The translations under genes and the position numbers were made by a program. Below are positions 1 through 8,888 of a stretch of 64,000 nt of DNA, piece by piece. Source of the DNA: JAHRAW01 sp965203265 (GTDB lineage: Bacteria; Pseudomonadota; Gammaproteobacteria; Arenicellales; Poriferihabitantaceae); contig CBDBBV010000002.1 in assembly GCA_965203265.1 (NCBI GenBank), positions 1,426,001-1,490,000 of the forward strand, given 5' to 3'. Under the pieces are notes generated by a model. The model had not been told where the DNA came from. It was given only the letters and a program-made list of their open reading frames with translations, and made no database searches. Numbering within the stretch: position 1 is the stretch's first letter; each line of letters begins with the position of its first letter.

Positions 1-3000
1 ACGCTCGTTTCGGCATTGCCGCCGTAGCCGGGGCGCAGGATGAAGGACAGGCCCTGACCGTCGGCGCCGGGGGACAGTTGCACCATGCCCGATATGCCCC
101 ATTCCTCGTAGTCGCTGCGGCCGACCAGCAGGTTCACCGAGGCGGACGCGCTCACTCTGGAGTGCGGGTTGTCGTAGCGCACGCTACCGCCGACTTCCGC
201 ACCGGTGCCGGTGTTGCCGTCGCCGCCGTCGTGGCGCACGCCGAGGGACAAGGACGGCGACCTCGATCCGCCGCCGGCCAAATGCTCGGTGCGGCTCGCC
301 TGCATCGCCACTCTGAATAGGGTGGCGTTCACCGTCAGCGATTCGGGCATTTCGTCGTTTTCATCCACGGTCATTTCGGTTGACATGACCTCGGCCTTGA
401 GGCGTATATCGGAGTCGCCTTCGCTCCACACTTGGCCGCCGCCGCCCGCGCCCACGGTCCATAAACTCACATCGCTCGATGCGGCCTCGCTACCTGCGGG
501 GTTGACTTCCACCTCGCCGCTGCCGTAGCCGGCGGTCGCCCAGAAGTTGTTGTGCCCGGAATGCCAGCCGAAATAGGGATGGATGCCGAGGATATCCACC
601 TCGTAATCGCCGGTGGTGGTCGCGCCGGAGCCGCCGCTGTCCTCATAGTCCAGAGTGCCCTGACTCCACGACAGGGCCGCGCCGGCCAATAGGTCGTTGC
701 GCAATTTCGCGTCCACGCCGATTTGCGCGCCGAGCAGGTTGCCGTCGAATTCCACGCCCTCGCTCTCGCCGGAGAGATTGCGGTAGTCGCCGCTACCCCA
801 CATCGATACCGAAGACCCGCCAGCGCCGCCGCCGCCATTGCCATTAAGTGGCAGGACGAAGTTGGAGCCGTCCAGCAGGTTTCGCCAGGGGCGGCGGCCA
901 TTGACCATATCCGGAGCGTGCGCCACCAATGCGCCCGCCACCGTGCCCTGCCCGCCCAGACTGGCCTGCGCGCGGGCACCGCTGGTCATCACTTGCTCGA
1001 TTCGCGCAGAAATGGCACCGGTGGCACGCCCAGCCACGGCGCGCGCCACTTCGGGGAGTATGGTCTCGTGCACCTGTTGCACGCGCAGATCCGGCACGAT
1101 GTTGATGACGATGTTGGGGGGAAGCAAGGGCGGAGTAACTACCGCCGTCCCGATCACGATGGTGTTGCTCTCCTCGGTTTTGGCGTTAGGCTCCACGGAG
1201 AGAACGAACTTTCCGCTTAGCTGGCCCCAGGGAATCGTAACGGTAACGATACTAGTGTCAGGGTCAGGTTTCGGTTCGGTCTTGAAGGCGTTGGAAGGCG
1301 CTGTATTGCGCGAGTCGTCCGGGACACCGACGGTGAAGGATACCTCGACGCCGCTCTGCTGTGCCGGGCTGTCCAGCGTTGCCGTTATCGTTATAGACCT
1401 ACCTTGCCGGACTTGATATGTGCCCGTGCTAACTTCATTGGGAACATCCAACGTCAACCCCGCGGCCACCCTCGCTCGCGTTATCGTCACCGTGTAGGTG
1501 CGTTTGGTGGTGCCGTCCTCGGCCGTTACCACGATCGGTATCGCCTTGTCGCTCCCTTCCGCCAGCGTGATGGAGGGGCTACTCGCCTGTCCGCTGGTTG
1601 CCGGATTGCCGTCCACAGTCACGCTCGTTTGAGCGGTCTCAACGTTGAGGGTCGGCGTTACTGTTAATTCGGTAACATCCTGCGGCACCGTCAGCGCATA
1701 GTTGAGGCGGCTGGGGGAGAAGGAGAAGGGCGACGTCGGCGTATAGGTATAGGTCACCGAGTTGATCACCAACGGCGTGAAGGCGAGGTTCAAGTCGCTC
1801 AGCGTCGCATCTCTGGACGCCACCGGCGTGCCTCTGGCACCCACCCAGTCACCCATGCCCCCCTCATTGGTCGTGCGCACCTGCACATCGTAGACCTTGA
1901 AGTTTGTCAAGTCGTTGGCGATGGTGGCGGTACGCGCGGTGGCGGCGTAAATGGTTGTGTGCGATACCCAGCCGGTGGTCGGGTCGTTGGCGGTGGCGGC
2001 CTGATCGGGAGCCGTGCCCAATTTGTATCGGACATTGTAACCCTCGACCACCGGCCCCCGCGTCTCGGCACCGGCGGGCGGCTCCCAGGACGCCTCCAGA
2101 CTCTCGAAGTTCGGTTCCAAGCGCAGATTGCTCACCCTCCCCGGCGTGGTGTCGTTGTCGAGGATGGTGAAGGTCTCGAATTCGGAGGTGAGGGTAATGC
2201 CTTCGGCGGTGCATGTGGCGGCGATAGCGCCGACTTCCGGTTCCTCTGCCGTAGTGTCAGCGAGGACTTGGATTGTCGCCCCATTGGTCGAATCCGTCGC
2301 TTTTGCCGGAATTAGGAAATTGCCGACAAGATTGTAATCCGGATCGGCGGGCGTTGGAAATCCGCCGGTTGCCGTTATCCCGGCTCTATCCGCGGCAGGG
2401 TAAGTCACTAAACAGGTTACTGTCTCGGAAAACGAACCGCCCACCAGCGATGCGGTAATAGTCCCGCTTGGGGTGTTGTGAGTAGTGGCCTCGTTCACCA
2501 CCTTGAGCACATCCGGAAAAGTCAACTCCACTCCGGTCGGCAGAGCGCCGGCGCGGGTTACCGTTATCGTGTAGGTGCGCGTGGTGGTCTCGTCCTCGGC
2601 GGTAACCACCACGACTATGTCTTTGGGCGTCCCGGGGTCCAGAAGGATGGGTATGCTACTCGTACCGCTCAATATCGTCGTGCCGTCTACGGTGACGCGA
2701 TGCGCGCTGGCGTCTCTTCGGGTCGGCGTGACGACTACGCTCGGCACGCTGTTGGGCACCTCGACAGTGTAGGCGGTGGTTCCGCCCATGAAAGCCGGCG
2801 AGAGGGTGCCGGGCGATATCGAGAGGGTGCGCAAGAAGGCGTCGGTGCTTTTCTCGTCGTCCGTTATCCTAATGCTGTTGCCCGGACTGATTTTGTAAAA
2901 GCCGTCTTGTGTGTTGGAAAGGAGGGTGAGTGGTATGATTTCGTCGTTGCTGTCGTCGTCATCCGCGGGCGAGAGCGAAAAGGTCTGATGAGTCGACCAG

Positions 3001-3746
3001 TTGGTGGTGGAAAAAGTGATCGACGACGGCGTAACCGAGACCTTGCTTCGGTTTTTAGGTTGGATCGAGGGCGTCCAAGTTACACTGGCCGTGGGCGCAA
3101 CGTTCATCGTAACCGTGAGCGTTACAGCACCCTCGCCCTCGGTGAGGGCAATGGGCCTCGGCGAGAGCGTTACTGGCGACCCTGAGGTATACAGGGCAAG
3201 CGAAATCGAGGCATTGGCGTTCCACAGAGCGGGGCCCGAGCTCCACACTACCTGCGAGTCGGCAATGTTGTTGGCGGTCGAAATCGTTGCACTGGCACTG
3301 GAGAAGTCGAAGCGTTGGGCACCGACGACCAGCACAAATTGCTGGCCCGCTGCGTCTAGGCTTCGGGAGAATACAAGCGTGAGGGCGTTAGGAGAACTGC
3401 CTTCGGCCAGGCTGATGGTTTTGATATCGTAGGTGCCGCCGCCGTGGGTGAAGTCATCGTCCGAAAGTGCTCCCGAACTCGCGGATTCGCACTTGTTGGC
3501 ATTGGCGGTTTGTGCATCATCACAACCGCGAACAGTCCCCAAATCCTTCACCGTCAGCGTGCCGGACCACACCTTCGTGGGCGCTTGCGCCCACAGAGGC
3601 GCGGCGGCCAGCAGCAACAGCGCCGCCAACACCCCGCGAATCAACCCGGCTGGACGCCTTCCGGCGGAGGGGGCAGTGGAAGCGGAAGCGGAAATGAAAC
3701 GACTTGCGCGGTAAACGGCAAGGGAAATCGCTCTTTTATATTGCAT
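1..3746 (-). CDS. AT1: large autotransporter-like surface protein (C-terminus cut by window edge)
   Basis: One reading frame runs without a stop from the ATG at 3746 to the window edge, about 1,248 codons. A signal peptide ends near residue 53 (hydrophobic LAALLLLAAAPLWA, then QA). Next comes a module beginning VWSGTLTV with spaced cysteines (about 58-180), a cadherin-like beta-sandwich region (about 299-395), an Fn3-like region (about 534-640), a second cadherin-like repeat (about 644-754), and from about residue 950 a glycine- and aromatic-rich autotransporter-type beta-barrel (WGSGDYRNLSGE, GVDAKL). The protein is probably exported and anchored in the outer membrane, with the repeats as passenger; adhesion is a guess. 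It is a paralogue of AT2 and AT3 at the other end of the window but has no homopolymeric tract. The extreme C-terminus is missing only because the window ends. Confidence 0.85.
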   Translation of the reverse strand, partial: MQYKRAISLAVYRASRFISASASTAPSAGRRPAGLIRGVLAALLLLAAAPLWAQAPTKVWSGTLTVKDLGTVRGCDDAQTANANKCESASSGALSDDDFTHGGGTYDIKTISLAEGSSPNALTLVFSRSLDAAGQQFVLVVGAQRFDFSSASATISTANNIADSQVVWSSGPALWNANASISLALYTSGSPVTLSPRPIALTEGEGAVTLTVTMNVAPTASVTWTPSIQPKNRSKVSVTPSSITFSTTNWSTHQTFSLSPADDDDSNDEIIPLTLLSNTQDGFYKISPGNSIRITDDEKSTDAFLRTLSISPGTLSPAFMGGTTAYTVEVPNSVPSVVVTPTRRDASAHRVTVDGTTILSGTSSIPILLDPGTPKDIVVVVTAEDETTTRTYTITVTRAGALPTGVELTFPDVLKVVNEATTHNTPSGTITASLVGGSFSETVTCLVTYPAADRAGITATGGFPTPADPDYNLVGNFLIPAKATDSTNGATIQVLADTTAEEPEVGAIAATCTAEGITLTSEFETFTILDNDTTPGRVSNLRLEPNFESLEASWEPPAGAETRGPVVEGYNVRYKLGTAPDQAATANDPTTGWVSHTTIYAATARTATIANDLTNFKVYDVQVRTTNEGGMGDWVGARGTPVASRDATLSDLNLAFTPLVINSVTYTYTPTSPFSFSPSRLNYALTVPQDVTELTVTPTLNVETAQTSVTVDGNPATSGQASSPSITLAEGSDKAIPIVVTAEDGTTKRTYTVTITRARVAAGLTLDVPNEVSTGTYQVRQGRSITITATLDSPAQQSGVEVSFTVGVPDDSRNTAPSNAFKTEPKPDPDTSIVTVTIPWGQLSGKFVLSVEPNAKTEESNTIVIGTAVVTPPLLPPNIVINIVPDLRVQQVHETILPEVARAVAGRATGAISARIEQVMTSGARAQASLGGQGTVAGALVAHAPDMVNGRRPWRNLLDGSNFVLPLNGNGGGGAGGSSVSMWGSGDYRNLSGESEGVEFDGNLLGAQIGVDAKLRNDLLAGAALSWSQGTLDYEDSGGSGATTTGDYEVDILGIHPYFGWHSGHNNFWATAGYGSGEVEVNPAGSEAASSDVSLWTVGAGGGGQVWSEGDSDIRLKAEVMSTEMTVDENDEMPESLTVNATLFRVAMQASRTEHLAGGGSRSPSLSLGVRHDGGDGNTGTGAEVGGSVRYDNPHSRVSASASVNLLVGRSDYEEWGISGMVQLSPGADGQGLSFILRPGYGGNAETS

Positions 3747-3755
3747 GGCCATAGT

Positions 3756-3760
3756 CCTCC
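3756..3760 (-). promoter_or_regulatory. RBS of AT1 that decides its start
   Basis: GGAGG on the minus strand lies 9 bases before the ATG at 3746 but only 3 bases before a second in-frame ATG at 3752 (ATG GCC ATG CAA). The spacing favours 3746 (protein starting MQYK). Confidence 0.6.
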
Positions 3761-3810
3761 CGATGTGTATGGCACCAATGGTCAAGGGGAAAAATCCCAC
3801 GAAGGGCGCA

Positions 3811-3840
3811 ATCCTAGCACACACCACGAAAAAATCGCAA
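3811..3840 (-). promoter_or_regulatory. Putative promoter of AT1
   Basis: Minus strand TTGCGA (3835-3840), an 18-base spacer, then TGC-TAGGAT (3811-3816), an extended -10 type element. Four of six bases match consensus in each box. It is the only good candidate in the 211-base gap between the xerC 3' end and the AT1 start. Confidence 0.4.
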
Positions 3841-3957
3841 AGCCCAATGCAATTTTGTGATGAAACGGATGCGCGGGCGATTGCGCCGATTTCGGCACAA
3901 CCGCCGCCGCAGGGCACACAGGCGCTCCTCGCGGCGGCGCGGCGTGGTCTTTGGCGT

Positions 3958-4962
3958 TCACGATTCGTCATTTCCACCGCGATCTCGCCGCAATTTGTCG
4001 GTTTCCGCCGCCTTTTCCGTTTGCTTGCGGGCGCGGGGGTGGGATTGGTCGTACACCTTAGCGAGGTGCTGGAAATCGAGGTGGGCGTAAATTTGGGTGG
4101 TGGCGATGTCGGCGTGGCCGAGCATTTCCTGCACGGCGCGCAGGTCGCCGCTGGAGGCGAGCAGATGGCTGGCGAAGGAATGGCGCAGCATGTGGGGGTG
4201 CAGGCGGCGACCCAAGCCGCGTTGTTGCGCCCAACGATTCAATCTCTGCTGGATGCCGCGCACGCCGAGGCGGTGGCCGTTGCAGTTGAGGAACAGGGCG
4301 GTTTCCCGGCGGCCGGCGGCGGCGCGCTCGGCTAAGTCGTCTCGCCGTTGTAGCCAACATTGCAGGGCGGCAGTCGCGCGCGCCCCCACGGGGACGATGC
4401 GCTGCTTGCCGCCCTTGCCGGTAACCCGCACCTCGGCTTGGCGGAAATCCACGCTGCCGCAATCGAGGGCGGCGAGCTCCGCCAGACGCAGGCCGGATGA
4501 GTAGAACAGTTCGAGCATGGCGTGGTCGCGGATGGTGAGGGCGTCTCGGGCGGGGTCGGGGCGGTGTTCGCCGTCTTGCGGGGGGTGCGCCAGCAGGGCG
4601 GCCAGCTCGTCCACGCTCAGAGTGGCCGGCAGATGGCGTTGGCATTTCGGCGCGCGCAGGTGGTCGAAGGGGTTGAAGGCGGCGTGGTCGGTGGCGATGA
4701 GGTGGCGATAGAAGGCGCGGGCGGCGCTCAACATGCGCTGGATGGAGCGCGCGGACAGGCCCGATTGGTGCAGTTTGGCGGCGAATGTTTGCGCTTGTTT
4801 TGCCGATAGGTCGCGCCAGTCGGGGTTGTTGCCGGATTGGTGGAGGAAGGCGGCCAGACGATTCAGGTCGCGGCGATAGGCGCTGATGGTGTGCGGCGAC
4901 AACCGCCGTTGGCGCAGGTGGGCGAGAAATGCCTGCATTGGCTGCTTTGGCGGGAGCGGCAT
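3958..4962 (-). CDS. xerC: Tyrosine recombinase XerC
   Basis: This 334-residue protein has the layout of Xer site-specific recombinases, which resolve chromosome dimers at dif with XerD and FtsK. An N-terminal SAM-like core-binding domain (residues about 5-90, LRQRRLSPHTISAYRRDL) is followed by the catalytic domain with the first arginine in SGLRLAEL, the HMLRHSFASHLL box, and LGHADIATTQIYAHL carrying the nucleophilic tyrosine. It is the last gene of a dapF-DUF484-xerC operon, only 1 base after the DUF484 stop. That order is typical of gammaproteobacteria. XerD is the closest alternative, but this neighbourhood belongs to XerC. Confidence 0.92.
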   Translation of the reverse strand: MPLPPKQPMQAFLAHLRQRRLSPHTISAYRRDLNRLAAFLHQSGNNPDWRDLSAKQAQTFAAKLHQSGLSARSIQRMLSAARAFYRHLIATDHAAFNPFDHLRAPKCQRHLPATLSVDELAALLAHPPQDGEHRPDPARDALTIRDHAMLELFYSSGLRLAELAALDCGSVDFRQAEVRVTGKGGKQRIVPVGARATAALQCWLQRRDDLAERAAAGRRETALFLNCNGHRLGVRGIQQRLNRWAQQRGLGRRLHPHMLRHSFASHLLASSGDLRAVQEMLGHADIATTQIYAHLDFQHLAKVYDQSHPRARKQTEKAAETDKLRRDRGGNDES

Positions 4963-4963
4963 G

Positions 4964-5647
4964 TCAGGCGAGGCCGCGTCCGGCGAAATAGGCGCCGATC
5001 AACTGGCCGAGGCGGTCGAGCACCCACACCCCCAGATCCGGCTGGAAGCGGGTTTCGTCCTCGGCGCCGAGGATCATCACGCCGCGCAGGTTGCGGCGGT
5101 GGGCGATGGGTACGAAGGCGCAGGAGCCGATGGTGGCGGAGGCGGCTTGCGGGAACCAGACGGCGGCCGATTTGGCGGAGACGCGGTCGTCGCACACGCT
5201 GGCAAGGTGCGCCACCCGTTGGCACAGGGAGGGGTAATCGACCTGCGGATCGAGGTGTTGTTGGCGCGAGGACAGGAATATGGCGGCGTGGTCGATGGCA
5301 AAACGAACTTTTACCAACTCGGCGGGGGTTTGGGGATCGTTGTCGTCCACACCGTGCGGATTCGGATCGAGTAGGTCGAGGGCGATGTGGTGCAGGCCGC
5401 GCTCGAGGTCGCGGTTGCTTCGGGCGGCGTCCAACATGACATCCATGCGCGCCTGCTGCTGTTGCTGCTGGGCGCGTAGGACTTCCACCTGCCGTTGGCG
5501 AAATCGCTGGTCGACGGCGGGTGGGGGGGAATCGGAGTCGGATTCGGCGAGTTGCGGCAGTTTCAGCTCGGCGAGCAGGTCGGGGTGCTCGACGAGGAAC
5601 TGCGGATTTTTTCGCAGGTAATCGGCGATTTTTCGGGCGTTCGGCAT
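4964..5647 (-). CDS. DUF484 family protein
   Basis: A 227-residue protein starting MPNARKIADYLRKNPQFLVEHPDLL, the typical opening of the DUF484 family, which has a GAF-like fold and no settled function. A coiled region rich in glutamine (about residues 55-85, RQRQVEVLRAQQQQQQ) precedes the GAF-like part, which contains DDRVSAKSAAVWFP and a conserved GVMILGAEDETRFQPDLG near the C-terminus. The start at 5647 is chosen because it opens the family N-terminus; upstream in-frame codons overlap dapF. It lies between dapF and xerC, 14 bases after the dapF stop, so it is probably co-transcribed with both. Confidence 0.88.
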   Translation of the reverse strand: MPNARKIADYLRKNPQFLVEHPDLLAELKLPQLAESDSDSPPPAVDQRFRQRQVEVLRAQQQQQQARMDVMLDAARSNRDLERGLHHIALDLLDPNPHGVDDNDPQTPAELVKVRFAIDHAAIFLSSRQQHLDPQVDYPSLCQRVAHLASVCDDRVSAKSAAVWFPQAASATIGSCAFVPIAHRRNLRGVMILGAEDETRFQPDLGVWVLDRLGQLIGAYFAGRGLA

Positions 5648-5661
5648 GGCGGGGAGGCGGG

Positions 5662-6528
5662 TTAGGGTTCGAGTTCGAGTTCGATGGCGCCGCGAAATAC
5701 CGTGTGCGCCGAGCCTTGCAGGAAGATGGGGTGGCCGCGCCCCCGCCAAGTTACCTCGGCATCGCCGCCGGGCAGGGACACTTTCACGCGGTGGTCGAGC
5801 GCGCCCAGAGTGATACCGGCGGCCACCGCGGCGCAGGCGCCGCTGCCGCATCCGAGGGTTTCGCCGACTCCGCGCTCGTAGACGCGCAGCAGGATGTGAT
5901 CTGTGGAGACGATCTGCATGAAACCGGCGTTGACTCGGGCGGGAAATCGAGGATGATTTTCGATCAGTCTGCCGCGCGCGCCCACCGGCGCGGCCTCGAT
6001 GTCGCGCACCTGCTGCACCGCGTGGGGGTTGCCGACGGCGAGCACGGACACAACGGCCTCGACGCCGTCCAGGTCGAGTGTGTAGGTCGGCTCGGCGCGG
6101 CGCGCGAGGAACGGGATTTTCTCCGGATCGAATTCGGGCACGCCCATCTGCACGGTTACCGAGTCGTCCGGATTGATGTGGAGGGTCATGGCGGATTGGC
6201 AGGTGCGCACGCGAATCACCTTGTTTTTTGCCAATTCGCCGTCATACAGGAAGCGGGCGAGGCAGCGCGCGCCGTTGCCGCATTGCCCCACTTCGCCGCC
6301 GTCGTGGTTGAATATGCGGAAGGTGAATTCGGCTTCGTCGGCGGTGTCGGCGCCATCCACGCCGGCGGTCGGCGGTTGCACCAGCAGGACTTGATCGCAA
6401 CCGACACCGAAATGCCGGTCGGCCAATCTCTTGGCGATGTCCGAATCGATGCGCAAGGGGGTCGATACGCCGTCAAGTACGATAAAATCGTTACCCAGAG
6501 ATTGCATTTTCGTAAACTCGTATCGCAT
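5662..6528 (-). CDS. dapF: Diaminopimelate epimerase DapF
   Basis: 288 residues, normal length. DapF interconverts LL- and meso-diaminopimelate for lysine and peptidoglycan synthesis in the cytoplasm. The N-terminus (FTKMQSLGNDFIVLDG) is diagnostic. The two catalytic cysteines sit in the QCGNGARC motif (about residue 78) and in TLGCGSGACAA (about residue 227). It is the first gene of the dapF-DUF484-xerC operon and is transcribed away from the small PGPGW-like gene on the other strand. No lysA lies upstream in this window. Confidence 0.96.
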   Translation of the reverse strand: MRYEFTKMQSLGNDFIVLDGVSTPLRIDSDIAKRLADRHFGVGCDQVLLVQPPTAGVDGADTADEAEFTFRIFNHDGGEVGQCGNGARCLARFLYDGELAKNKVIRVRTCQSAMTLHINPDDSVTVQMGVPEFDPEKIPFLARRAEPTYTLDLDGVEAVVSVLAVGNPHAVQQVRDIEAAPVGARGRLIENHPRFPARVNAGFMQIVSTDHILLRVYERGVGETLGCGSGACAAVAAGITLGALDHRVKVSLPGGDAEVTWRGRGHPIFLQGSAHTVFRGAIELELEP

Positions 6529-6571
6529 GACACTCCGCCTGTGCGGGATCGATTTTCCGGCAGTCGATTTT

Positions 6572-6627
6572 TCAGTAGTTCAGTAGTTCAGCAACTCGAC
6601 AACTCAGCAGCTCAGCAACCAGCATCC
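6572..6627. repeat. Degenerate short tandem repeat between divergent genes
   Basis: An 8-10 base unit of the form (A/G)GTTCAGTA or GCAACTC(A/G) recurs about six times in the gap between dapF and the divergent small membrane gene. The copies are imperfect and may be a relic of slippage. It lies in the likely promoter region of both genes, but no function can be read from it. Confidence 0.4.
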
Positions 6628-6685
6628 AACCCCCCGATCGCCCGTGCGCCACCGCTTGAAGCCGATTATACGGCCATTCGAATCC

Positions 6686-6901
6686 ATGCCCTCGGCGGCG
6701 CGCATCGTCATCGGCGTGTTGTTGCTGTTGGGCGGGATTCTGGGGGCACTGCCAATTCTCGGTTTCTGGATGATTCCGCTCGGATTGCTGGTGTTGTCGC
6801 TGGATTTTCGCTGGGCGCGGCGGGGGTATCTCACGGTCGTTCTGTGGTTTCGCCAGCGGCGGCAACGCAACTCCTCGGCATCGACGAAAAACGGACGATA
6901 G
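6686..6901 (+). CDS. Small PGPGW-like inner-membrane protein
   Basis: About 71 residues (85 if the ATG at 6644 is used). Two hydrophobic stretches (VIGVLLLLGGILGALPIL and FWMIPLGLLVLSL) are followed by an arginine-rich tail (RWARRGYLTVVLWFRQRRQR). The layout matches short putative transmembrane proteins of the PGPGW family, although the eponymous motif is degenerate (LPILGFWMIP). Function unknown. It is transcribed away from dapF, and its stop lies 29 bases from the stop of the convergent ctpA. The downstream ATG fits the family start better, but neither ATG has a clear RBS. Confidence 0.6.
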   Translation: MPSAARIVIGVLLLLGGILGALPILGFWMIPLGLLVLSLDFRWARRGYLTVVLWFRQRRQRNSSASTKNGR

Positions 6902-6929
6902 GCCGACTGCGCGACTGCGAATTCGCCGA

Positions 6930-8285
6930 CTAGCCCTCGCCGTTGGCGGGCTTGGCGCCGGCTCGCAGTTTCATCAGACTCATGCCCTTCAACAGGTCGA
7001 GGGCGGCGCCGACCTGATGGTCGCGCGTTGCCAAGCCTGAATCGGCGGCGGGCAACGGCGTCTCTCCCTCTCCGGCGGCGTCATTTTCCCCGTCGTTTTG
7101 CAAATGGCCGTCCAGATCGGCCTCGCGCAGTTCCCGCCCGTTCCATTCCCCTTGCGAGTGCGCGTTCGGCGGGTTCGCCTCGACCACGATGTCGGGGGCG
7201 ATGCCGCGCGCCTGAATGGAGCGGCCCGAGGGCGTGTAGTAGCGCGCCGTGGTCAGTTTGAGCGCGCCGCCGTTGTTGGTGGGGATCACGGTTTGCACCG
7301 AGCCTTTGCCGAAGGTTCTGCTGCCGAGGATGATGGCGCGTTTGTGATCCTGCAACGCACCGGCGACGATTTCCGCGGAAGACGCGGAGCCGCCGTTGAC
7401 CAGCACCACGAGCGGCATATCGCCGGTCGCATCCTCGGTGGTGGCGCTGAAACCGTGGTTGTTGGCGGCGTTGCGCCCGCGAGTGGATACCACTAGACCC
7501 TCGGGGAGGAATACATCGCTGACTTCCACCGCGCCATGCAATACGCCGCCGGGATTGTTGCGCAGGTCGAGTATCAGTCCGTGCAATGTGCCCTCATTTT
7601 CTTGTTGCAGTTGTTCGATCTGGGTGCGCAGGTTGCTACCGGTGTCGCTCTGGAAGTTGGTGATGCGGATGTAGCCGAAGCCGTCCTCGAGCATTTCGCC
7701 GGTAACGCTGGCCACCTGAATGACGGCGCGCGTCAGGGGAACATCGAAGGTGTCGAGATCGCCCTCGCGGGAAATGGTCAACACGATTTCCGTTCCCGGC
7801 ACGCCGCGCATACGCTCCACCGCATCGCGCACCGGCAGATTGCGCAACGGTGCGCCGTCCAACATGACGATGGTGTCGCCGGAGCGGATGCCGGCGCGCT
7901 CGGCCGGAGTGTCGTCAATCGGCGCGACTACCTTGATGAAGCCGTCTTCGGCGGTGATCTCGATGCCGATGCCGCCGAATTTTCCCTCGGTGGAAATGCG
8001 CATTTCCTTGAACGCCTCGGGATCCAGCAGCGCCGAGTGGGGGTCGAGGCCGGCCAGCATGCCTTCGATGGCGTCTCGCAGCAGGGTGGCGTCGTCCACC
8101 TGATCCACATATTCGCTCTTGATTTTGCCGAATACCTCGGTGAATGCGCGGAGTTCCTCCAACGGCAGGGGTAGGGGTATGGGGGACACTTTCGCGCCGT
8201 CCGGTTCGCCGTCGGTTTGGGCGAAGGTGGCGGCACTCAGTAGGATCAGGGCGATCGGCAGGGCGAATTTCAGTTTTGTGCTCAT
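6930..8285 (-). CDS. ctpA: C-terminal processing peptidase (S41 family)
   Basis: 451 residues. The signal peptide (MSTKLKFALPIALILLSAATFAQ) sends it to the periplasm. A tail-specific protease N-terminal part is followed by a PDZ domain (about 110-190, FGGIGIEITAEDGFIKVV), then the S41 catalytic domain with LILDLRNNPGG and the serine in VLVNGGSASSAEIVAGALQDH; the lysine is in TFGKGSVQTV. Enzymes of this family trim or degrade envelope proteins. The start at 8285 is set by the signal peptide, although the frame stays open further upstream. It is divergent from the rhodanese-secB-gpsA operon. Confidence 0.93.
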   Translation of the reverse strand: MSTKLKFALPIALILLSAATFAQTDGEPDGAKVSPIPLPLPLEELRAFTEVFGKIKSEYVDQVDDATLLRDAIEGMLAGLDPHSALLDPEAFKEMRISTEGKFGGIGIEITAEDGFIKVVAPIDDTPAERAGIRSGDTIVMLDGAPLRNLPVRDAVERMRGVPGTEIVLTISREGDLDTFDVPLTRAVIQVASVTGEMLEDGFGYIRITNFQSDTGSNLRTQIEQLQQENEGTLHGLILDLRNNPGGVLHGAVEVSDVFLPEGLVVSTRGRNAANNHGFSATTEDATGDMPLVVLVNGGSASSAEIVAGALQDHKRAIILGSRTFGKGSVQTVIPTNNGGALKLTTARYYTPSGRSIQARGIAPDIVVEANPPNAHSQGEWNGRELREADLDGHLQNDGENDAAGEGETPLPAADSGLATRDHQVGAALDLLKGMSLMKLRAGAKPANGEG

Positions 8286-8393
8286 GTCCCCATTTCGGTG
8301 TTCAGCAGGCGCGGGCGCGCCGCATGGGGTGCATTCTAGCGGATATTGTCCCTTGCCGTTGCGCCGTTGCGCCGGTGTGTGGCGATATTGGGA

Positions 8394-8399
8394 TATAAT
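8394..8399 (+). promoter_or_regulatory. Putative -10 box for rhodanese-secB-gpsA
   Basis: A perfect TATAAT lies 82 bases before the rhodanese ATG in the 195-base divergent gap with ctpA. No convincing -35 sits at the right spacing, so the call rests on the -10 alone. Confidence 0.35.
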
Positions 8400-8480
8400 G
8401 CGCCGCTTCGCCAACCACGCACTCGCAACCCGCCGTTGGGGTAGAATCCCGCCGGTGCAATTCATTCCATCCGACCATCC

Positions 8481-8888
8481 ATGATCTTCGACTTCATCGC
8501 CGCCAACTGGTATTTGTTCGCGATGCTCGTGGTGATCGTGCTGTTGCTGTCCTTCAACCCCACGGGCGGCGCGCGAAAAATTTCCCCCATGCAACTGCCT
8601 CGACTGCAGCAGCGCGAATCGGCGGTGGTGCTGGATGTGTGTGAGGCGGCGGCGTTCAAGAAGGGGCATATCGAGCAGGCGATCAATCTGCCGCTGGAGC
8701 AGATCAAGGACAAGATCGCCAAGCTGAACAAGCACAAGAGCAAACCGATCATCGTCGCCTGCCACAACGGTACTCGCTCGGCCAAGGCGGCTCAAATACT
8801 GCGCGGCAACGAATTCAGCCGGTTGTACATACTCGAAGGCGGTCTGGCGGCGTGGCGCAAGGAAAATCTGCCGCTGGTGAAGGGCTGA
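8481..8888 (+). CDS. Membrane-anchored rhodanese-like protein
   Basis: 135 residues: one N-terminal membrane helix (FIAANWYLFAMLVVIVLLLSF), then a single rhodanese domain with the active-site loop ACHNGTRSAKAA containing the catalytic cysteine (about residue 94). This matches the YibN type that precedes secB and gpsA in many gammaproteobacteria. It could transfer sulfane sulfur, but the substrate is unknown. Its TGA overlaps the secB ATG by one base (TGATG), so translation is probably coupled. A glutaredoxin gene sometimes found between yibN and secB is absent. Confidence 0.88.
   Translation: MIFDFIAANWYLFAMLVVIVLLLSFNPTGGARKISPMQLPRLQQRESAVVLDVCEAAAFKKGHIEQAINLPLEQIKDKIAKLNKHKSKPIIVACHNGTRSAKAAQILRGNEFSRLYILEGGLAAWRKENLPLVKG

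Noticed and set aside
5521..6933. 470-codon plus-strand ORF
   Set aside because: It is antisense to dapF and DUF484. Long empty frames opposite genes are common at this GC content, and no family motif is visible.
8351..8372. GTTGCGCC short tandem copies
   Set aside because: Only two to three copies in a GC-rich promoter region; likely chance.
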